Source: Desulfitobacterium_A sp034927245 (lineage in GTDB: Bacteria > Bacillota > Desulfitobacteriia > Desulfitobacteriales > Desulfitobacteriaceae). From it: a DNA stretch of 64,000 nucleotides. The position numbers were made by a program, and so were the translations under genes. This document shows positions 35,015 through 44,772 of the stretch, one piece after another (position 1 is the first letter of the stretch; every line of letters starts with the position of its first letter). The stretch spans positions 10,448-74,447 of the forward strand of contig NZ_JAYFQK010000005.1 in the NCBI RefSeq assembly GCF_034927245.1, written 5' to 3'. A model generated the notes under the pieces. It was not told the DNA's origin, did not search any database, and saw nothing but the letters and a program-made list of their open reading frames with translations.

Positions 35015-37489
35015 CTATTCTTCGTTTTTATCATCGCTGAAATCTTCATTTTCCTCTTTATATACAACTTTGGCAATGGCCACAACAAGACTTTCACCGG
35101 TTCTCATCGCCATCACACCTTGTGCCGATCTTCCTTGTTTAGATATTCCGGATACATCTTGGCGGATAACAATGCCATCTTCGGTGATAATCATGAGTTG
35201 ATCTTCAGGTTTTACGATTTTAATTCCAATCAAAGTTCCCGTTTTTTGGTTCAATTTCATCGCGATTATTCCTTTACCGCCACGTCCTTGAACCCGATAT
35301 TCACTGATATCTGTTCTCTTAGAAAATCCATTTTCGGTCATTGTCAAAAGTTCGGATCCATCTTCGTAGACAACATCCATACCAACAACAGAATCGCCTT
35401 TTTCTAGATTGATTCCTTTAACACCACGTGCTGTACGTCCCATTCTTCGTACATCAGAACATTTAAAACGAATAGATAAGCCATTCTTTGTAGCGATTAA
35501 AATATCATCACTTTCCTTGGTTAGACGAACACCAATCAGTTCGTCCCCATCATCCAAGGATAAGGCAATTAAACCATCCTTGCGCTGAGAATCATATTCA
35601 TTGAGCGCTGATTTCTTAACAATTCCGTTCTTTGTTGCCGTCAAAAGACAGAAATCCTCTGAATAACCTTTTATCGACAAAATGGCTGTAATCATTTCTT
35701 CACTTGGATTAAGGTTTAAAATATTAACGATGGCTGTACCTTTAGCCGTCTTACTGGCTTCCGGAATCTCATGCGCCCTAAGGCGATATACCTTTCCTTG
35801 CGAAGTAAAGAAGAGAATATATTGGTGGGTTGACGTGATGAAGAGGTGCTCCACAAAGTCCTCTTCCCGCGTGGCCATACCGTTAACTCCCTTGCCTCCA
35901 CGTCTTTGGCTCTTATAGGAATTTAGAGGCAGGCGTTTAATATATCCTTTATGGGTAACCGTAATGACGACATCTTCATCCGCAATTAAATCTTCAATTT
36001 GCATGTTACTTACATCAATCGAAATTTGGGTTCGCCGTTCATCCCCAAATTTATTTTTAATTTCAGTCAGTTCGGTTTTAATAATTTCGTCCACCATTTT
36101 TTCTGAAGCCAAAACAGCGCGCAAATACGCAATCGTTTGCAAAAGTTCTTGCAATTGATTTTCAATTTTTTCGCGTTCTAATCCGGTTAAGCGTTTCAAA
36201 CGCATATCGACAATGGCTTGTGACTGCTTGTCACTCAACCCAAACCGGGTCATCAAATTATTTTTAGCGTCTGTTTCATCCGCAGAAGTCCTGATAATTT
36301 GAATCACTTCATCGATATGATCTAAAGCAATTCTTAATCCTTCAAGAATATGGGCCTCCGCTTCCGCTTTATTGAGTTCAAATCTCGTTCTCCGCGTGAT
36401 GACGTCTTTTTGATGCTCAATGAAATAATGGATCATTTCTTTAAGCGTTAAGAGTTTGGGTCGACCCTCAACCAAAGCCAACATGTTCATACCAAAGGAT
36501 TCTTCCAATTGCGTATGTTTGTAGAGTTGATTAAGAACAATTTGCGGAACAACATCCCTTCGCAGTTCAAGCACGATCCGCATACCACTACGGTCGGATT
36601 CATCTCTTAAATCCGTAATTCCCTCGATTTTCTTCTCTCTAACAAGCTCCGCAATCTTTTCAACAAGTCTTGCTTTGTTGACCATATAGGGAATTTCTGT
36701 GATTAAAATACGCATCTTCCCCGATTTTTCCATGTGTTCGATATGTGCTTTGGCTCGGGTCTTAAAAATACCTCTCCCTGTTGTATAAGCCTGATAAATT
36801 CCTTCGGTACCCATAATCGTTGCACCTGTCGGGAAGTCCGGTCCTTTGATATATTCCATTAATTCTTGAATTGTAATATCCGGATTATCGATTTGGGCTA
36901 TCGTCCCGTCAATGACTTCCGTTAAATTATGGGGAGGAATATTTGTTGCCATCCCCACGGCAATTCCTGACGAACCATTGACCAGCAGATTAGGAAACTT
37001 TGAAGGAAGAACAGAGGGTTCTTCTTGTTTCTCATCATAGTTGGGAACAAAATTAACGGTATCTTTCTCAATATCAGCAAGCATAAAGGTTGCCATTTTT
37101 GCCATCCGGCATTCGGTATAACGCATGGCAGCCGCCGAATCCCCATCAATTGATCCAAAATTTCCATGACCGTCAACCAAGGGATAACGACTCGAAAAAT
37201 CTTGTGCTAACCGTACAACTGCATCATATATAGAGGAGTCGCCATGAGGGTGAAATTTCCCCATGCAGTCCCCGACAAGCCGCGCCGATTTACTATAAGG
37301 TTTATTAGGTGTCATTCCTAATTCATGAAGGGTGTAAAGAATTCTTCGGTGAACCGGCTTTAGACCATCACGAACATCCGGTAAGGCCCGGCTGGCAATA
37401 ACACTCATGGAATAGTCAATAAATGACCTTTTAAGCTCTCCCGATATCTCTGTCGGAACAACTTTTCCTCCTTGCATATCCATCGACAT
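35015..37489 (-). CDS. gyrA: DNA gyrase subunit A
   Basis: The 824-residue type II topoisomerase breakage-reunion subunit has the DSSIYDAVVR segment of the quinolone-resistance region, catalytic Tyr in AAAMRYTECRM, and a C-terminal beta-pinwheel with the GyrA-box QRRGGKG. With GyrB it introduces negative supercoils. The start MSMDMQGG has AAAGGAG nine bases upstream. Immediately downstream of gyrB. Confidence 0.97.
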   Translation of the reverse strand: MSMDMQGGKVVPTEISGELKRSFIDYSMSVIASRALPDVRDGLKPVHRRILYTLHELGMTPNKPYSKSARLVGDCMGKFHPHGDSSIYDAVVRLAQDFSSRYPLVDGHGNFGSIDGDSAAAMRYTECRMAKMATFMLADIEKDTVNFVPNYDEKQEEPSVLPSKFPNLLVNGSSGIAVGMATNIPPHNLTEVIDGTIAQIDNPDITIQELMEYIKGPDFPTGATIMGTEGIYQAYTTGRGIFKTRAKAHIEHMEKSGKMRILITEIPYMVNKARLVEKIAELVREKKIEGITDLRDESDRSGMRIVLELRRDVVPQIVLNQLYKHTQLEESFGMNMLALVEGRPKLLTLKEMIHYFIEHQKDVITRRTRFELNKAEAEAHILEGLRIALDHIDEVIQIIRTSADETDAKNNLMTRFGLSDKQSQAIVDMRLKRLTGLEREKIENQLQELLQTIAYLRAVLASEKMVDEIIKTELTEIKNKFGDERRTQISIDVSNMQIEDLIADEDVVITVTHKGYIKRLPLNSYKSQRRGGKGVNGMATREEDFVEHLFITSTHQYILFFTSQGKVYRLRAHEIPEASKTAKGTAIVNILNLNPSEEMITAILSIKGYSEDFCLLTATKNGIVKKSALNEYDSQRKDGLIALSLDDGDELIGVRLTKESDDILIATKNGLSIRFKCSDVRRMGRTARGVKGINLEKGDSVVGMDVVYEDGSELLTMTENGFSKRTDISEYRVQGRGGKGIIAMKLNQKTGTLIGIKIVKPEDQLMIITEDGIVIRQDVSGISKQGRSAQGVMAMRTGESLVVAIAKVVYKEENEDFSDDKNEE

Positions 37490-37503
37490 TAACAGGCACT
37501 CCT

Positions 37504-39438
37504 TTAAATATCTAAATTACGCACTTCTTTAGCATACTTGAAAATATATTCACGGCGAGGCTCGACTTTATCTCCCATTAAAAGTGTAAAAAGTTCATCA
37601 GCCCTTATGGCATCATCCATCGTCACTTGCAGAATGGTTCGTTTGGCGGGATCCATGGTCGTTTCCCAAAGCTGTTCCGGATTCATTTCCCCCAGACCTT
37701 TATATCTTTGAACAACGGCTTTTTCCCGGCCGACTCGATCTAAAGCCTTAGTTAATTCTTCATCCGTATAACAATAAATAGCATCTTTTCCTTTTTTAAC
37801 TTGATATAGTGGCGGTTGGGCAATATACACATAATTATTATCAATCAAAGGTCTCATATAGCGATAGAAAAATGTCAGAAGAAGAATCCGAATATGCGCC
37901 CCGTCAACATCAGCATCTGTCATAATAATGAGTTTATGATAACGTGCTTTTTCCAGATCAAAATCATCCGAAATTCCTGTACCCATAGCCGTAATCATAG
38001 CTCTGATTTCAGCATTACCTAAAATTCGATCTAAACGAGCCTTTTCAACATTAAGAATCTTACCTCTTAAGGGAAGAATAGCCTGAAAACGGCGATCACG
38101 TCCTTGTTTTGCCGAACCTCCTGCACTATCACCCTCAACCAAATACATTTCACAAAGGTCGGCTTCTTTCCAGGAACAATCCGCAAGTTTTCCGGGTAAA
38201 GAGCTGACTTCCAAAGCCCCTTTTCTTCGCGTCAGTTCCCTCGCCTTACGAGCCGCTTCTCTGGCACGCAGAGCTTGAAGTGATTTATCAATAATCCTTT
38301 TACCGACGGCGGGATTTTCTTCAAGAAAAACATTAAGACCCTCACCCATTATTGAATCAACAATTGACCGAATTTCAGAATTACCCAATTTCGTTTTGGT
38401 TTGGCCCTCAAATTGGGGATCTGGAACCTTGACGGAAATAACTGCTGTCATTCCTTCACGGATATCGTCACCGCTAAGATTAGCATCATTTCCTTTAATC
38501 AAATTATTTTTACGGGCATAATCGTTAATGACGCGTGTTAAAGCCGCTTTAAATCCGGCTTCATGCGTACCGCCTTCTTGAGTATGAATATTATTCGCAT
38601 ACGAAAAAAGATTCTCTGTATAGGAATCGTTATATTGGATGCCAATTTCAACTTCTACATTATCCTTCACCGCTTCAAAGTAAATAGGCTGCGGATGTAA
38701 AACATCTTTGTTGCGATTAATGTATTTTACAAAATCAATAATACCGCCGGTATGAAAATATACTTCTTGTTCTTCTGTTCTTTCATCGGTTAAGGTAATC
38801 GATATTTTTTTATTTAAAAAAGATAATTCACGAAGCCGGTGAGCCAGAATATCAAACTCAAAAACGGTCGTCTCATCAAATATTTGCGGGTCCGGAGCAA
38901 AGACAATTTGTGTTCCCGTACCCTCTGTTTCTCCGATTATCGTTAGTTCGGTCACGGCTTTTCCACGTGCATATTCCTGATGATAGATCTTTCCGTCTTT
39001 TTTGACATCAACGTGCAACCATTTCGATAGGGCATTAACCACACTTAAACCAACGCCGTGCAGACCCCCTGAAACTTTATAAGCACTATTATTAAATTTT
39101 CCGCCTGCATGGAGTACCGTTAATGCAACCTCAACAGCCGGTTTACCTAACTTTGGATGAATATCAACAGGAATACCCCGTCCATTATCTTTTACACAAA
39201 TTGTATTATCCTTACGAATAATAACTTCAATTTTATCGCAATATCCTGCCAAAGCCTCGTCAATACTGTTATCAACAATTTCATAAACTAAATGATGAAG
39301 CCCTCTGCTGCTTGTTGAACCGATATACATTCCAGGACGTTTGCGAACAGCCTCTAAACCTTCTAATACGACGATTTGTTCAGCATTATACTCAACGCTT
39401 TCCGGTACTTTCTCTTGGAAATCGGCATTTTCTTGCAA
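37504..39438 (-). CDS. gyrB: DNA gyrase subunit B
   Basis: GyrB is the ATPase subunit of gyrase: GHKL domain with EIVDNSIDEA, DNGRGIPVD and GGLHGVG; transducer; Toprim domain with EGDSAGG and DADVDGAH; C-terminal tail GEMNPEQLWETTMDP. A TTG at 39438 (MQENADFQEK) has GGGAGGGG seven bases upstream and gives 644 residues. The open frame extends 26 codons further with no good ribosome site, so I prefer the TTG. Confidence 0.96.
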   Translation of the reverse strand: MQENADFQEKVPESVEYNAEQIVVLEGLEAVRKRPGMYIGSTSSRGLHHLVYEIVDNSIDEALAGYCDKIEVIIRKDNTICVKDNGRGIPVDIHPKLGKPAVEVALTVLHAGGKFNNSAYKVSGGLHGVGLSVVNALSKWLHVDVKKDGKIYHQEYARGKAVTELTIIGETEGTGTQIVFAPDPQIFDETTVFEFDILAHRLRELSFLNKKISITLTDERTEEQEVYFHTGGIIDFVKYINRNKDVLHPQPIYFEAVKDNVEVEIGIQYNDSYTENLFSYANNIHTQEGGTHEAGFKAALTRVINDYARKNNLIKGNDANLSGDDIREGMTAVISVKVPDPQFEGQTKTKLGNSEIRSIVDSIMGEGLNVFLEENPAVGKRIIDKSLQALRAREAARKARELTRRKGALEVSSLPGKLADCSWKEADLCEMYLVEGDSAGGSAKQGRDRRFQAILPLRGKILNVEKARLDRILGNAEIRAMITAMGTGISDDFDLEKARYHKLIIMTDADVDGAHIRILLLTFFYRYMRPLIDNNYVYIAQPPLYQVKKGKDAIYCYTDEELTKALDRVGREKAVVQRYKGLGEMNPEQLWETTMDPAKRTILQVTMDDAIRADELFTLLMGDKVEPRREYIFKYAKEVRNLDI

Positions 39439-39512
39439 AGCTGTCCCCTCCCAAATAATTCCTAATCGAATAACCTTTAACCTATTTATTATACGACGAA
39501 ATAACCCCTCAA

Positions 39513-39785
39513 TCAATCCGTTCTCGTTTCATCCACTTGCTCCTCAATGGATAACGAACGTTTTAAAAGTGTTGTTGAAGAAATAGGGGATAAGTAATTT
39601 CCTTCGGTTGTAATAATTAAAGATTTCTCTTTCCCGCTTTCTGAAATAGAGTAAATATTTTCGTTTTTCCTTATTTGTTTTAAAAAGTTTTCAGAAGAGA
39701 TGTTATTTATGGCAGTTTCCAGATTTAAGATTGCAATGACCTTTTTCTGGCTCACTAAAATATCTCCACCCAAATGTAAAAACAT
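39513..39785 (-). CDS. remB: Extracellular matrix regulator RemB (YaaB, DUF370)
   Basis: The 90-residue DUF370 protein starts MFLHLGGDILVSQKKVIAILNLE, typical of RemB. In B. subtilis it contributes to biofilm matrix gene activation with RemA; its molecular role is less certain. Its ATG overlaps the recF stop by one base (TAATG). The order recF-remB-gyrB is conserved. Confidence 0.92.
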   Translation of the reverse strand: MFLHLGGDILVSQKKVIAILNLETAINNISSENFLKQIRKNENIYSISESGKEKSLIITTEGNYLSPISSTTLLKRSLSIEEQVDETRTD

Positions 39786-40876
39786 TAGATTATCCTCCCT
39801 ATATGTCCTTTGTCGACACGGTATAATGCCGCTACTTCAGTTAACGGCTTTTCAGCACTCGTCATTGTAATTAGAGCTTGACGAATCGGTTTAATAAATT
39901 CTAATAAATATTCTCTCCGAAAAATATCAAGTTCAGACAGAACATCGTCTAAGAGTAGAAGCGGATACTCTCCTTTTTCGAGAAAGATCACTTCAAGTTC
40001 AGCCAATTTTAAGCTTAATACAATGGAGCGCTGCTGTCCTTGTGAAGCAAAAACTCTTGCCGATTTTCCATTGAGTTGAAAATTAAGGTCATCTCGGTGA
40101 GGACCAACTAATACAACCTGTCGTTCAATTTCTTGTTTCATTTTTTCTTTTAGCATGATGGGAAATTCATGTAACGCTTCCTCTACATTCTGGTGACCTA
40201 AGGCTAAGTAATTCAAACTTAATTCTTCTTCACCGGAGGAGAGTTGATCATAAATTTCTTTACTTTTTTGGGCTAGGACTTGGGTAAACTTCCAGCGATT
40301 GAGAATCACTTTAGAACCCAGATCCATTAATTGTTCATTCCATATTTCTATATTGGATATTTTTGATGGCTCAAAAGGACTTTTTAATAAAGCAGCCTTC
40401 TGATGAAGCACTTTGTTATAAGCATTCAGAATATGAACATGACGGGAATAGAGCTGAGCAATATGGAAATCCAAAAAACGCCTTCTTTCGGCCGGGCCGC
40501 CTTTCACCATAATCAGATCATCCGGTGAAAAAAATACAACATTGATCGTTCCTACATAATCCGATAATTTTCGGCAGGGAACATTATTTATTTTAACAAT
40601 TTTTCGTTTATCCAGGTAATGACTTTCCAAACTTAATTTACGATCCAAAGCCAAAAAATCGCCAAAGATATGGAAGGCATCTTCTCCCCAAAGGATTAAC
40701 TCTTTCTCTTTACGAACGCGATAGGACTTTCCTGTTAAAAGGTAATAAATAGCTTCTAAAATATTTGTTTTACCTTGCCCATTTTGTCCTTGTAAAACAT
40801 TAATGCCGGGAGAAAACAGAACCTTTTCATCTTTATAATTTCTGAAGTTTTGCAAGTGAAGGTTGGCAATTTCCAT
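39785..40876 (-). CDS. recF: DNA replication and repair protein RecF
   Basis: RecF is an SMC-like ATPase that marks gaps for RecOR. The 363-residue protein has Walker A GQNGQGKTN, a signature-like ASQGQQRS and Walker B LLLLDDVLSELD. It begins four bases after dnaN; the small S4-domain gene (rlbA/yaaA) that separates them in B. subtilis is absent. Confidence 0.96.
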   Translation of the reverse strand: MEIANLHLQNFRNYKDEKVLFSPGINVLQGQNGQGKTNILEAIYYLLTGKSYRVRKEKELILWGEDAFHIFGDFLALDRKLSLESHYLDKRKIVKINNVPCRKLSDYVGTINVVFFSPDDLIMVKGGPAERRRFLDFHIAQLYSRHVHILNAYNKVLHQKAALLKSPFEPSKISNIEIWNEQLMDLGSKVILNRWKFTQVLAQKSKEIYDQLSSGEEELSLNYLALGHQNVEEALHEFPIMLKEKMKQEIERQVVLVGPHRDDLNFQLNGKSARVFASQGQQRSIVLSLKLAELEVIFLEKGEYPLLLLDDVLSELDIFRREYLLEFIKPIRQALITMTSAEKPLTEVAALYRVDKGHIGRII

Positions 40877-40879
40877 GAT

Positions 40880-41986
40880 TTATGAAGTTCGTACCGGGAG
40901 GACCAGATTGATGTAATTAGGATCATCTGCCGGACGGATGACACCCGGACCATAGGGCCCGGAAAGTTCAAAAATGATTTTTTCGTTATCTATAACTTTA
41001 AGCACATCCAGCAAGAATTTAGCATTAAAGGCGACTTTAACTTCAGTGCCTTCCATTTGTATATCCATCTTTTCCGATATTTTACCTATTTCCGACGTTT
41101 GATCCAGCCATAATTTTTCTTGATCTGCGGATAAACGTACTATATTGGCATGACTGCTGCTGTCCCGAGCCAGCAGAGATGCCCTTTCCACAGCATCCGA
41201 AAATTCCCGTGTTGAAAGATAAATTTTAGTCTGACAACTTTTTGGAATAACTTGTTTATAGTTCGGGAATTGTCCGTCAATCAGCCGTGACAATAAATGA
41301 ACGGAACCAAACTGAAAAGATATTTGGGATTGATTAAAACGAATCGTCAGTACTTCATCGTCCTCTTTAAGAAGGCGATAAATTTCAGATAAGGTTTTCC
41401 CCGGAATAACACCGTAAAACTTCTGCCCTTCGGGATTTTCTATCTCCGAAATTCGATAGGCTAAGCGGTGGGTATCTGTTCCTATTAAACGAATATTTGA
41501 ATCTTCAATTTGTAGTAAAATTCCCGTAAACACGGGTCTATTTTCTTCAAGCGCACATGCATAAACAGTCTGACGAATCATCGTTTTAAATAAGTTAATC
41601 GGTAAATTAAAAGAAGCAGCATCAAAAAGATCCGGAAGTAAGGGGAATTCTTCAGGATCAAAACCTTTTAATAAAATATCCGATTCATAATAGTGAATAT
41701 TGACGGCGTCATCACGTTGTTCAATTTCTATTGTCGCCGTTGGCAGTTTACGAACAATTTCGGAAAACAGTCTTGCCGGAAGAACGACTGTTCCTTCTCT
41801 CTCAATTTGGGCATCCACTACGCAACGAATGCCGATTTCCATATCAGTCGCTTCAAAAATTAAGGAATTGTTTTCGGCTTTAATCAATATCCCTTGTAAT
41901 ACCGGCAGGGTGTTTTTATTGGATACCGCTTTTTGAACCGTATTTACGCCGGTAAGCAGGGCATCTTTCGAACAGAATATTTTCAT
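40880..41986 (-). CDS. dnaN: DNA polymerase III beta sliding clamp
   Basis: DnaN is the ring clamp that tethers the replicase. The start at 41986 (MKIFCSKDALLTGV) has TGAGGAGG upstream, giving 368 residues; an upstream ATG eight codons earlier lacks this. Three repeated clamp domains are visible, with the conserved end LVLPVRTS near the C-terminus. It lies directly downstream of dnaA across the second half of oriC. Confidence 0.97.
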   Translation of the reverse strand: MKIFCSKDALLTGVNTVQKAVSNKNTLPVLQGILIKAENNSLIFEATDMEIGIRCVVDAQIEREGTVVLPARLFSEIVRKLPTATIEIEQRDDAVNIHYYESDILLKGFDPEEFPLLPDLFDAASFNLPINLFKTMIRQTVYACALEENRPVFTGILLQIEDSNIRLIGTDTHRLAYRISEIENPEGQKFYGVIPGKTLSEIYRLLKEDDEVLTIRFNQSQISFQFGSVHLLSRLIDGQFPNYKQVIPKSCQTKIYLSTREFSDAVERASLLARDSSSHANIVRLSADQEKLWLDQTSEIGKISEKMDIQMEGTEVKVAFNAKFLLDVLKVIDNEKIIFELSGPYGPGVIRPADDPNYINLVLPVRTS

Positions 41987-42044
41987 GAATAACCTCCTCA
42001 CAATTAACATAGGTATAAGTTAGGGTTAACAATAATAAGATATT

Positions 42045-42161
42045 AATTAGTCGTTATAGTATTATAGCTTGTCTCTTTGTGGATATCTGTTTTCAACCCT
42101 AAAAATAAAGGGAAAAGAAATGTTTAAAAACATGTGAATAACTTCTGAAAAATTATCCACA
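42045..42161. other. oriC part 2: DnaA boxes and AT-rich unwinding region between dnaA and dnaN
   Basis: A perfect TTATCCACA (42153-42161) and two near matches, TGTGAATAA (42133-42141) and TGTGGATAT (42078-42086), follow the dnaA stop. They are followed toward dnaN by AT-rich DNA in which, on the minus strand, CTATAATACTATAACGACTA (42045-42067 region) shows the triplet pattern of a DnaA-trio. B. subtilis unwinds at the equivalent place (incC). Unwinding here is an inference. Confidence 0.75.
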
Positions 42162-42179
42162 TGTACACAAAATTTATTT

Positions 42180-43529
42180 TTAATAAGATTGTATCCTTTG
42201 AATAATTTCATTGATCCTTTTATCTAACAGAGGATCTTTTTTGCGGCCTTGGGTGATTTTATCGTGGGCATGGATGACTGTGGTGTGATCCCTTCCGCCA
42301 AATTCATCGCCAATTTTCGGCAACGAATAGTCTGTTAACTCACGGCAAAGATACATCGCGATTTGGCGAGGAAAAGCAATAGCCCGGGTTCTCTTTTTGG
42401 CCTTAAATTCTCCTAAAGAGAGGTGATAATATTCGGCAACAGCTTCTTGAATCATATCAATTGTTATTTGTTTTGGTTCATTGACCGGAATAATATCCTT
42501 TAATGCTTCCGCTGCAATTTCGACGGTAATCGGTTTATCTGAAAGGGAGGCATATGCCATAACACGAATAAGTGCTCCCTCGAGTTCTCGAATATTGGAT
42601 TGAATTTTATCCGCGATGTAAACCATGACATCATTAGAGACTTGGAGGTTTTCTAATTTAGCCTTTTTTCTTAAAATGGCGATCCGTGTTTCTAAATTCG
42701 GGGCTTGAATGTCGGTAATTAAGCCCCATTCAAATCGGGATCTGAGACGGTCTTCCAACGTGGGAATTTCCTTAGGCGGACGATCGGAGGAAATAATAAT
42801 TTGTTTATCGGCTTCATAAAGTGCATTAAAGGTATGGAAAAATTCTTCCTGTGTTCCTTCTTTACCCGCTAAAAATTGAATATCGTCAATGAGAAGGATA
42901 TCAACATTGCGATAATGGTTACGAAATTCAACCGGATTCTTATCACGAATAGATTCAATTAATTCATTGGTAAATTTTTCGCTGGATACGTAAAGAACAC
43001 GGGTATTCGGAGAACGCTCCAAAACATAATTGCCGATGGCGTGCATTAAGTGTGTTTTTCCTAATCCAACACCCCCGTATATAAATAAAGGATTATAAGA
43101 TTTGGCGGGTGATTCCGCTACTGCAAGAGCCGCGGCATGTGCGAAGCGGTTGCTGTTACCAATGACAAAAGTATCAAAAGTATACTTCGGTATTAAAAAA
43201 TTAGGTGTTGTTTCAGTGATATCCGGTAACGAAACCGGTGGAGAAGTCTCTATTTTGGGTTTTGCCTCTTTCTGGGTGCCGATTATAAAGCGTAAATTCA
43301 TGGGCTGATTGAAAACGGTTTGAACAGCCGAGCGAATGAGAGGGGCATAGCGGCTTTCCAACCAGTCTTTGGCAAATTCGTTAGGAACTCCGATGACTAA
43401 CGTATTGCCATCCATATTAAGCAAACAGGTTGAACTAAGCCAAGTTTCAAAACTTGGCTTAGAGAGTTCTGTTTCAAGTTTGGCAAGAGTCTCTTGCCAT
43501 AATTTTTGAAGCGATGGGCGGGGTGGCAT
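42180..43529 (-). CDS. dnaA: Chromosomal replication initiator DnaA
   Basis: The 449-residue AAA+ initiator has domain I (residues 1-~85, FETWLSSTCLL), a short linker, Walker A GGVGLGKTHLM, Walker B LLIDDIQFLAG, the initiator-specific motif and a C-terminal helix-turn-helix with GGRDHTTVIHAHDKI that reads DnaA boxes. ATG with GGGAGG upstream. DnaA boxes lie on both sides. In other Firmicutes DnaA is restrained by YabA and Soj, and both genes are present in this window. Confidence 0.98.
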   Translation of the reverse strand: MPPRPSLQKLWQETLAKLETELSKPSFETWLSSTCLLNMDGNTLVIGVPNEFAKDWLESRYAPLIRSAVQTVFNQPMNLRFIIGTQKEAKPKIETSPPVSLPDITETTPNFLIPKYTFDTFVIGNSNRFAHAAALAVAESPAKSYNPLFIYGGVGLGKTHLMHAIGNYVLERSPNTRVLYVSSEKFTNELIESIRDKNPVEFRNHYRNVDILLIDDIQFLAGKEGTQEEFFHTFNALYEADKQIIISSDRPPKEIPTLEDRLRSRFEWGLITDIQAPNLETRIAILRKKAKLENLQVSNDVMVYIADKIQSNIRELEGALIRVMAYASLSDKPITVEIAAEALKDIIPVNEPKQITIDMIQEAVAEYYHLSLGEFKAKKRTRAIAFPRQIAMYLCRELTDYSLPKIGDEFGGRDHTTVIHAHDKITQGRKKDPLLDKRINEIIQRIQSY

Positions 43530-43578
43530 GAATGAACCTCCCTTGTTGAATTAGGTATTTATTTAAGTCAAAAAAAAG

Positions 43579-43775
43579 TTATACACAAACTTATACACAT
43601 TTGTGGATAACTTAGCATCGATTTAAGCTGTGAGTAAATAAACATTAAAAAATAATCGAAATATGGAGCTGCAAAAACATAATACCAAGTTTTCAATAGG
43701 TTATCAACAGAAACTTCACTGAGAAATAATATTTATGCACAGTGGATAACTTTTAGAACCTTTAAGTTATCCACA
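43579..43775. other. oriC part 1: DnaA-box cluster between dnaA and rpmH
   Basis: The ~360-bp gap 43530-43890 contains TTATACACA twice (43579-43587, 43591-43599), TGTGGATAA (43602-43610), TTATCAACA (43701-43709), TTATGCACA (43733-43741), AGTGGATAA (43741-43749) and a perfect TTATCCACA (43767-43775). This clustering marks the origin (incAB equivalent), and gene polarity switches here: dnaA leftward, rpmH rightward. Confidence 0.9.
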
Positions 43776-43794
43776 TTTATTCCTTTCATTTACC

Positions 43795-43824
43795 TTGACA
43801 TGATAAATTTAACTAGAGTATAAT
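43795..43824 (+). promoter_or_regulatory. rpmH-rnpA promoter
   Basis: A consensus TTGACA (43795-43800) and TATAAT (43819-43824) are 18 bp apart, about 65 bp before the rpmH start. Confidence 0.85.
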
Positions 43825-43890
43825 CTTTTAAGATATCTGTTATTGAGATATTCTTCGTTTAATGTCCTTTTGCTCAAAGGAGGTGCTTCA

Positions 43891-44025
43891 GTGAAGAGAA
43901 CGTATCAACCGAAAAATCGCCGTCATAAAAGAGTACACGGTTTCTTAAGCCGGATGAGTAGTGCAACGGGAAGAAATGTACTTAAAAGACGTCGTCTAAA
44001 AGGGCGGAAAAAATTATCTGCTTAA
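43891..44025 (+). CDS. rpmH: 50S ribosomal protein L34
   Basis: The 44-residue L34 is almost entirely basic (VKRTYQPKNRRHKRVHGF to GRKKLSA). The start is GTG at 43891 behind AAAGGAGGTG. First gene of the rightward arm, next to rnpA as in nearly all bacteria. Confidence 0.98.
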   Translation: MKRTYQPKNRRHKRVHGFLSRMSSATGRNVLKRRRLKGRKKLSA

Positions 44026-44048
44026 GGCCGCATATTTGTGGCCTTTTT
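44024..44048 (+). terminator. Hairpin between rpmH and rnpA
   Basis: GGCCgCA-tatt-TGtGGCC followed by TTTTT just after rpmH. It probably acts as a partial terminator that lowers rnpA expression relative to rpmH. Confidence 0.65.
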
Positions 44049-44175
44049 CATCGTGCTCATCGTGATAATGCGTTGAAACTTGGCGCTCGCCAAGTTTATT
44101 TTGAATTTCCCAAGTTTAAAAATGATTAAGGTTTTTAATACTAGTATAGAGGGGATATTCTTTTTCGGAGGAACT

Positions 44176-44505
44176 ATGCTTGCGCGAAATCTTCGCTTAC
44201 GCCATAAGAAAGATTATAAGAACGTTTTTGCTCATGGAAGAAGTTTCTCCAATCGTTATGTTGTTTTTTACATTATGGAGGGAAAGTCGAAGTACGGATT
44301 TATTGCTTCGAAAAAAGTGGGAAATGCGGTTCAGCGAAACCGGGCAAAACGGTTAATGCGCGAAGTCTTTTGGCTAAATGCGGTTAAAATAAAGCCTAAT
44401 CTAGAAATAATTTGTATTGCGCGGGCAAATATTAAAGGAGTTTCTTATCGGGAAGTTGAAAAGAGTTGTTTAGATACGCTAAAAAAAGCAAAGGCTTTGC
44501 TATAA
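44176..44505 (+). CDS. rnpA: Ribonuclease P protein component
   Basis: The 109-residue basic cofactor of RNase P has the signature ASKKVGNAVQRNRAKRLMRE. The ATG at 44176 (MLARNLRLRHKKDY) has GGAGG seven bases upstream; a longer open frame of 32 extra codons lacks a site. Confidence 0.95.
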   Translation: MLARNLRLRHKKDYKNVFAHGRSFSNRYVVFYIMEGKSKYGFIASKKVGNAVQRNRAKRLMREVFWLNAVKIKPNLEIICIARANIKGVSYREVEKSCLDTLKKAKALL

Positions 44506-44542
44506 ATTATTTTATAAATTATGAAGAGTTAGTGTGATTGCT

Positions 44543-44761
44543 ATGAAAAAATTATTAATAAAATTATTAATTGGTATGATTCGATTTTACCAAAAGTTTA
44601 TTTCTCCTTTAAAACCGCCTTCTTGCCGTTTTTATCCGACATGTTCGGAGTATGCGATTCAAGCATTAAGAAAATATGGGGTTATTAAAGGAGGATGGAA
44701 ATCCATTGTCCGGATTTCTAAATGTCATCCTTTTCATCCGGGAGGCTATGATCCAGTTTAA
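44543..44761 (+). CDS. yidD: Membrane protein insertion efficiency factor YidD
   Basis: The ~72-residue protein has the family motif FYQKFISPLKPPSCRFYPTCSEYA with invariant cysteines (quoted over more than one element), then CHPFHPGGYDPV. It assists YidC-dependent insertion from the inner membrane face. ATG 44543 is likely; a GTG at 44534 is in frame. RBS is weak. It lies between rnpA and yidC as usual. Confidence 0.93.
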   Translation: MKKLLIKLLIGMIRFYQKFISPLKPPSCRFYPTCSEYAIQALRKYGVIKGGWKSIVRISKCHPFHPGGYDPV

Positions 44762-44772
44762 GGAGGGTTTTT

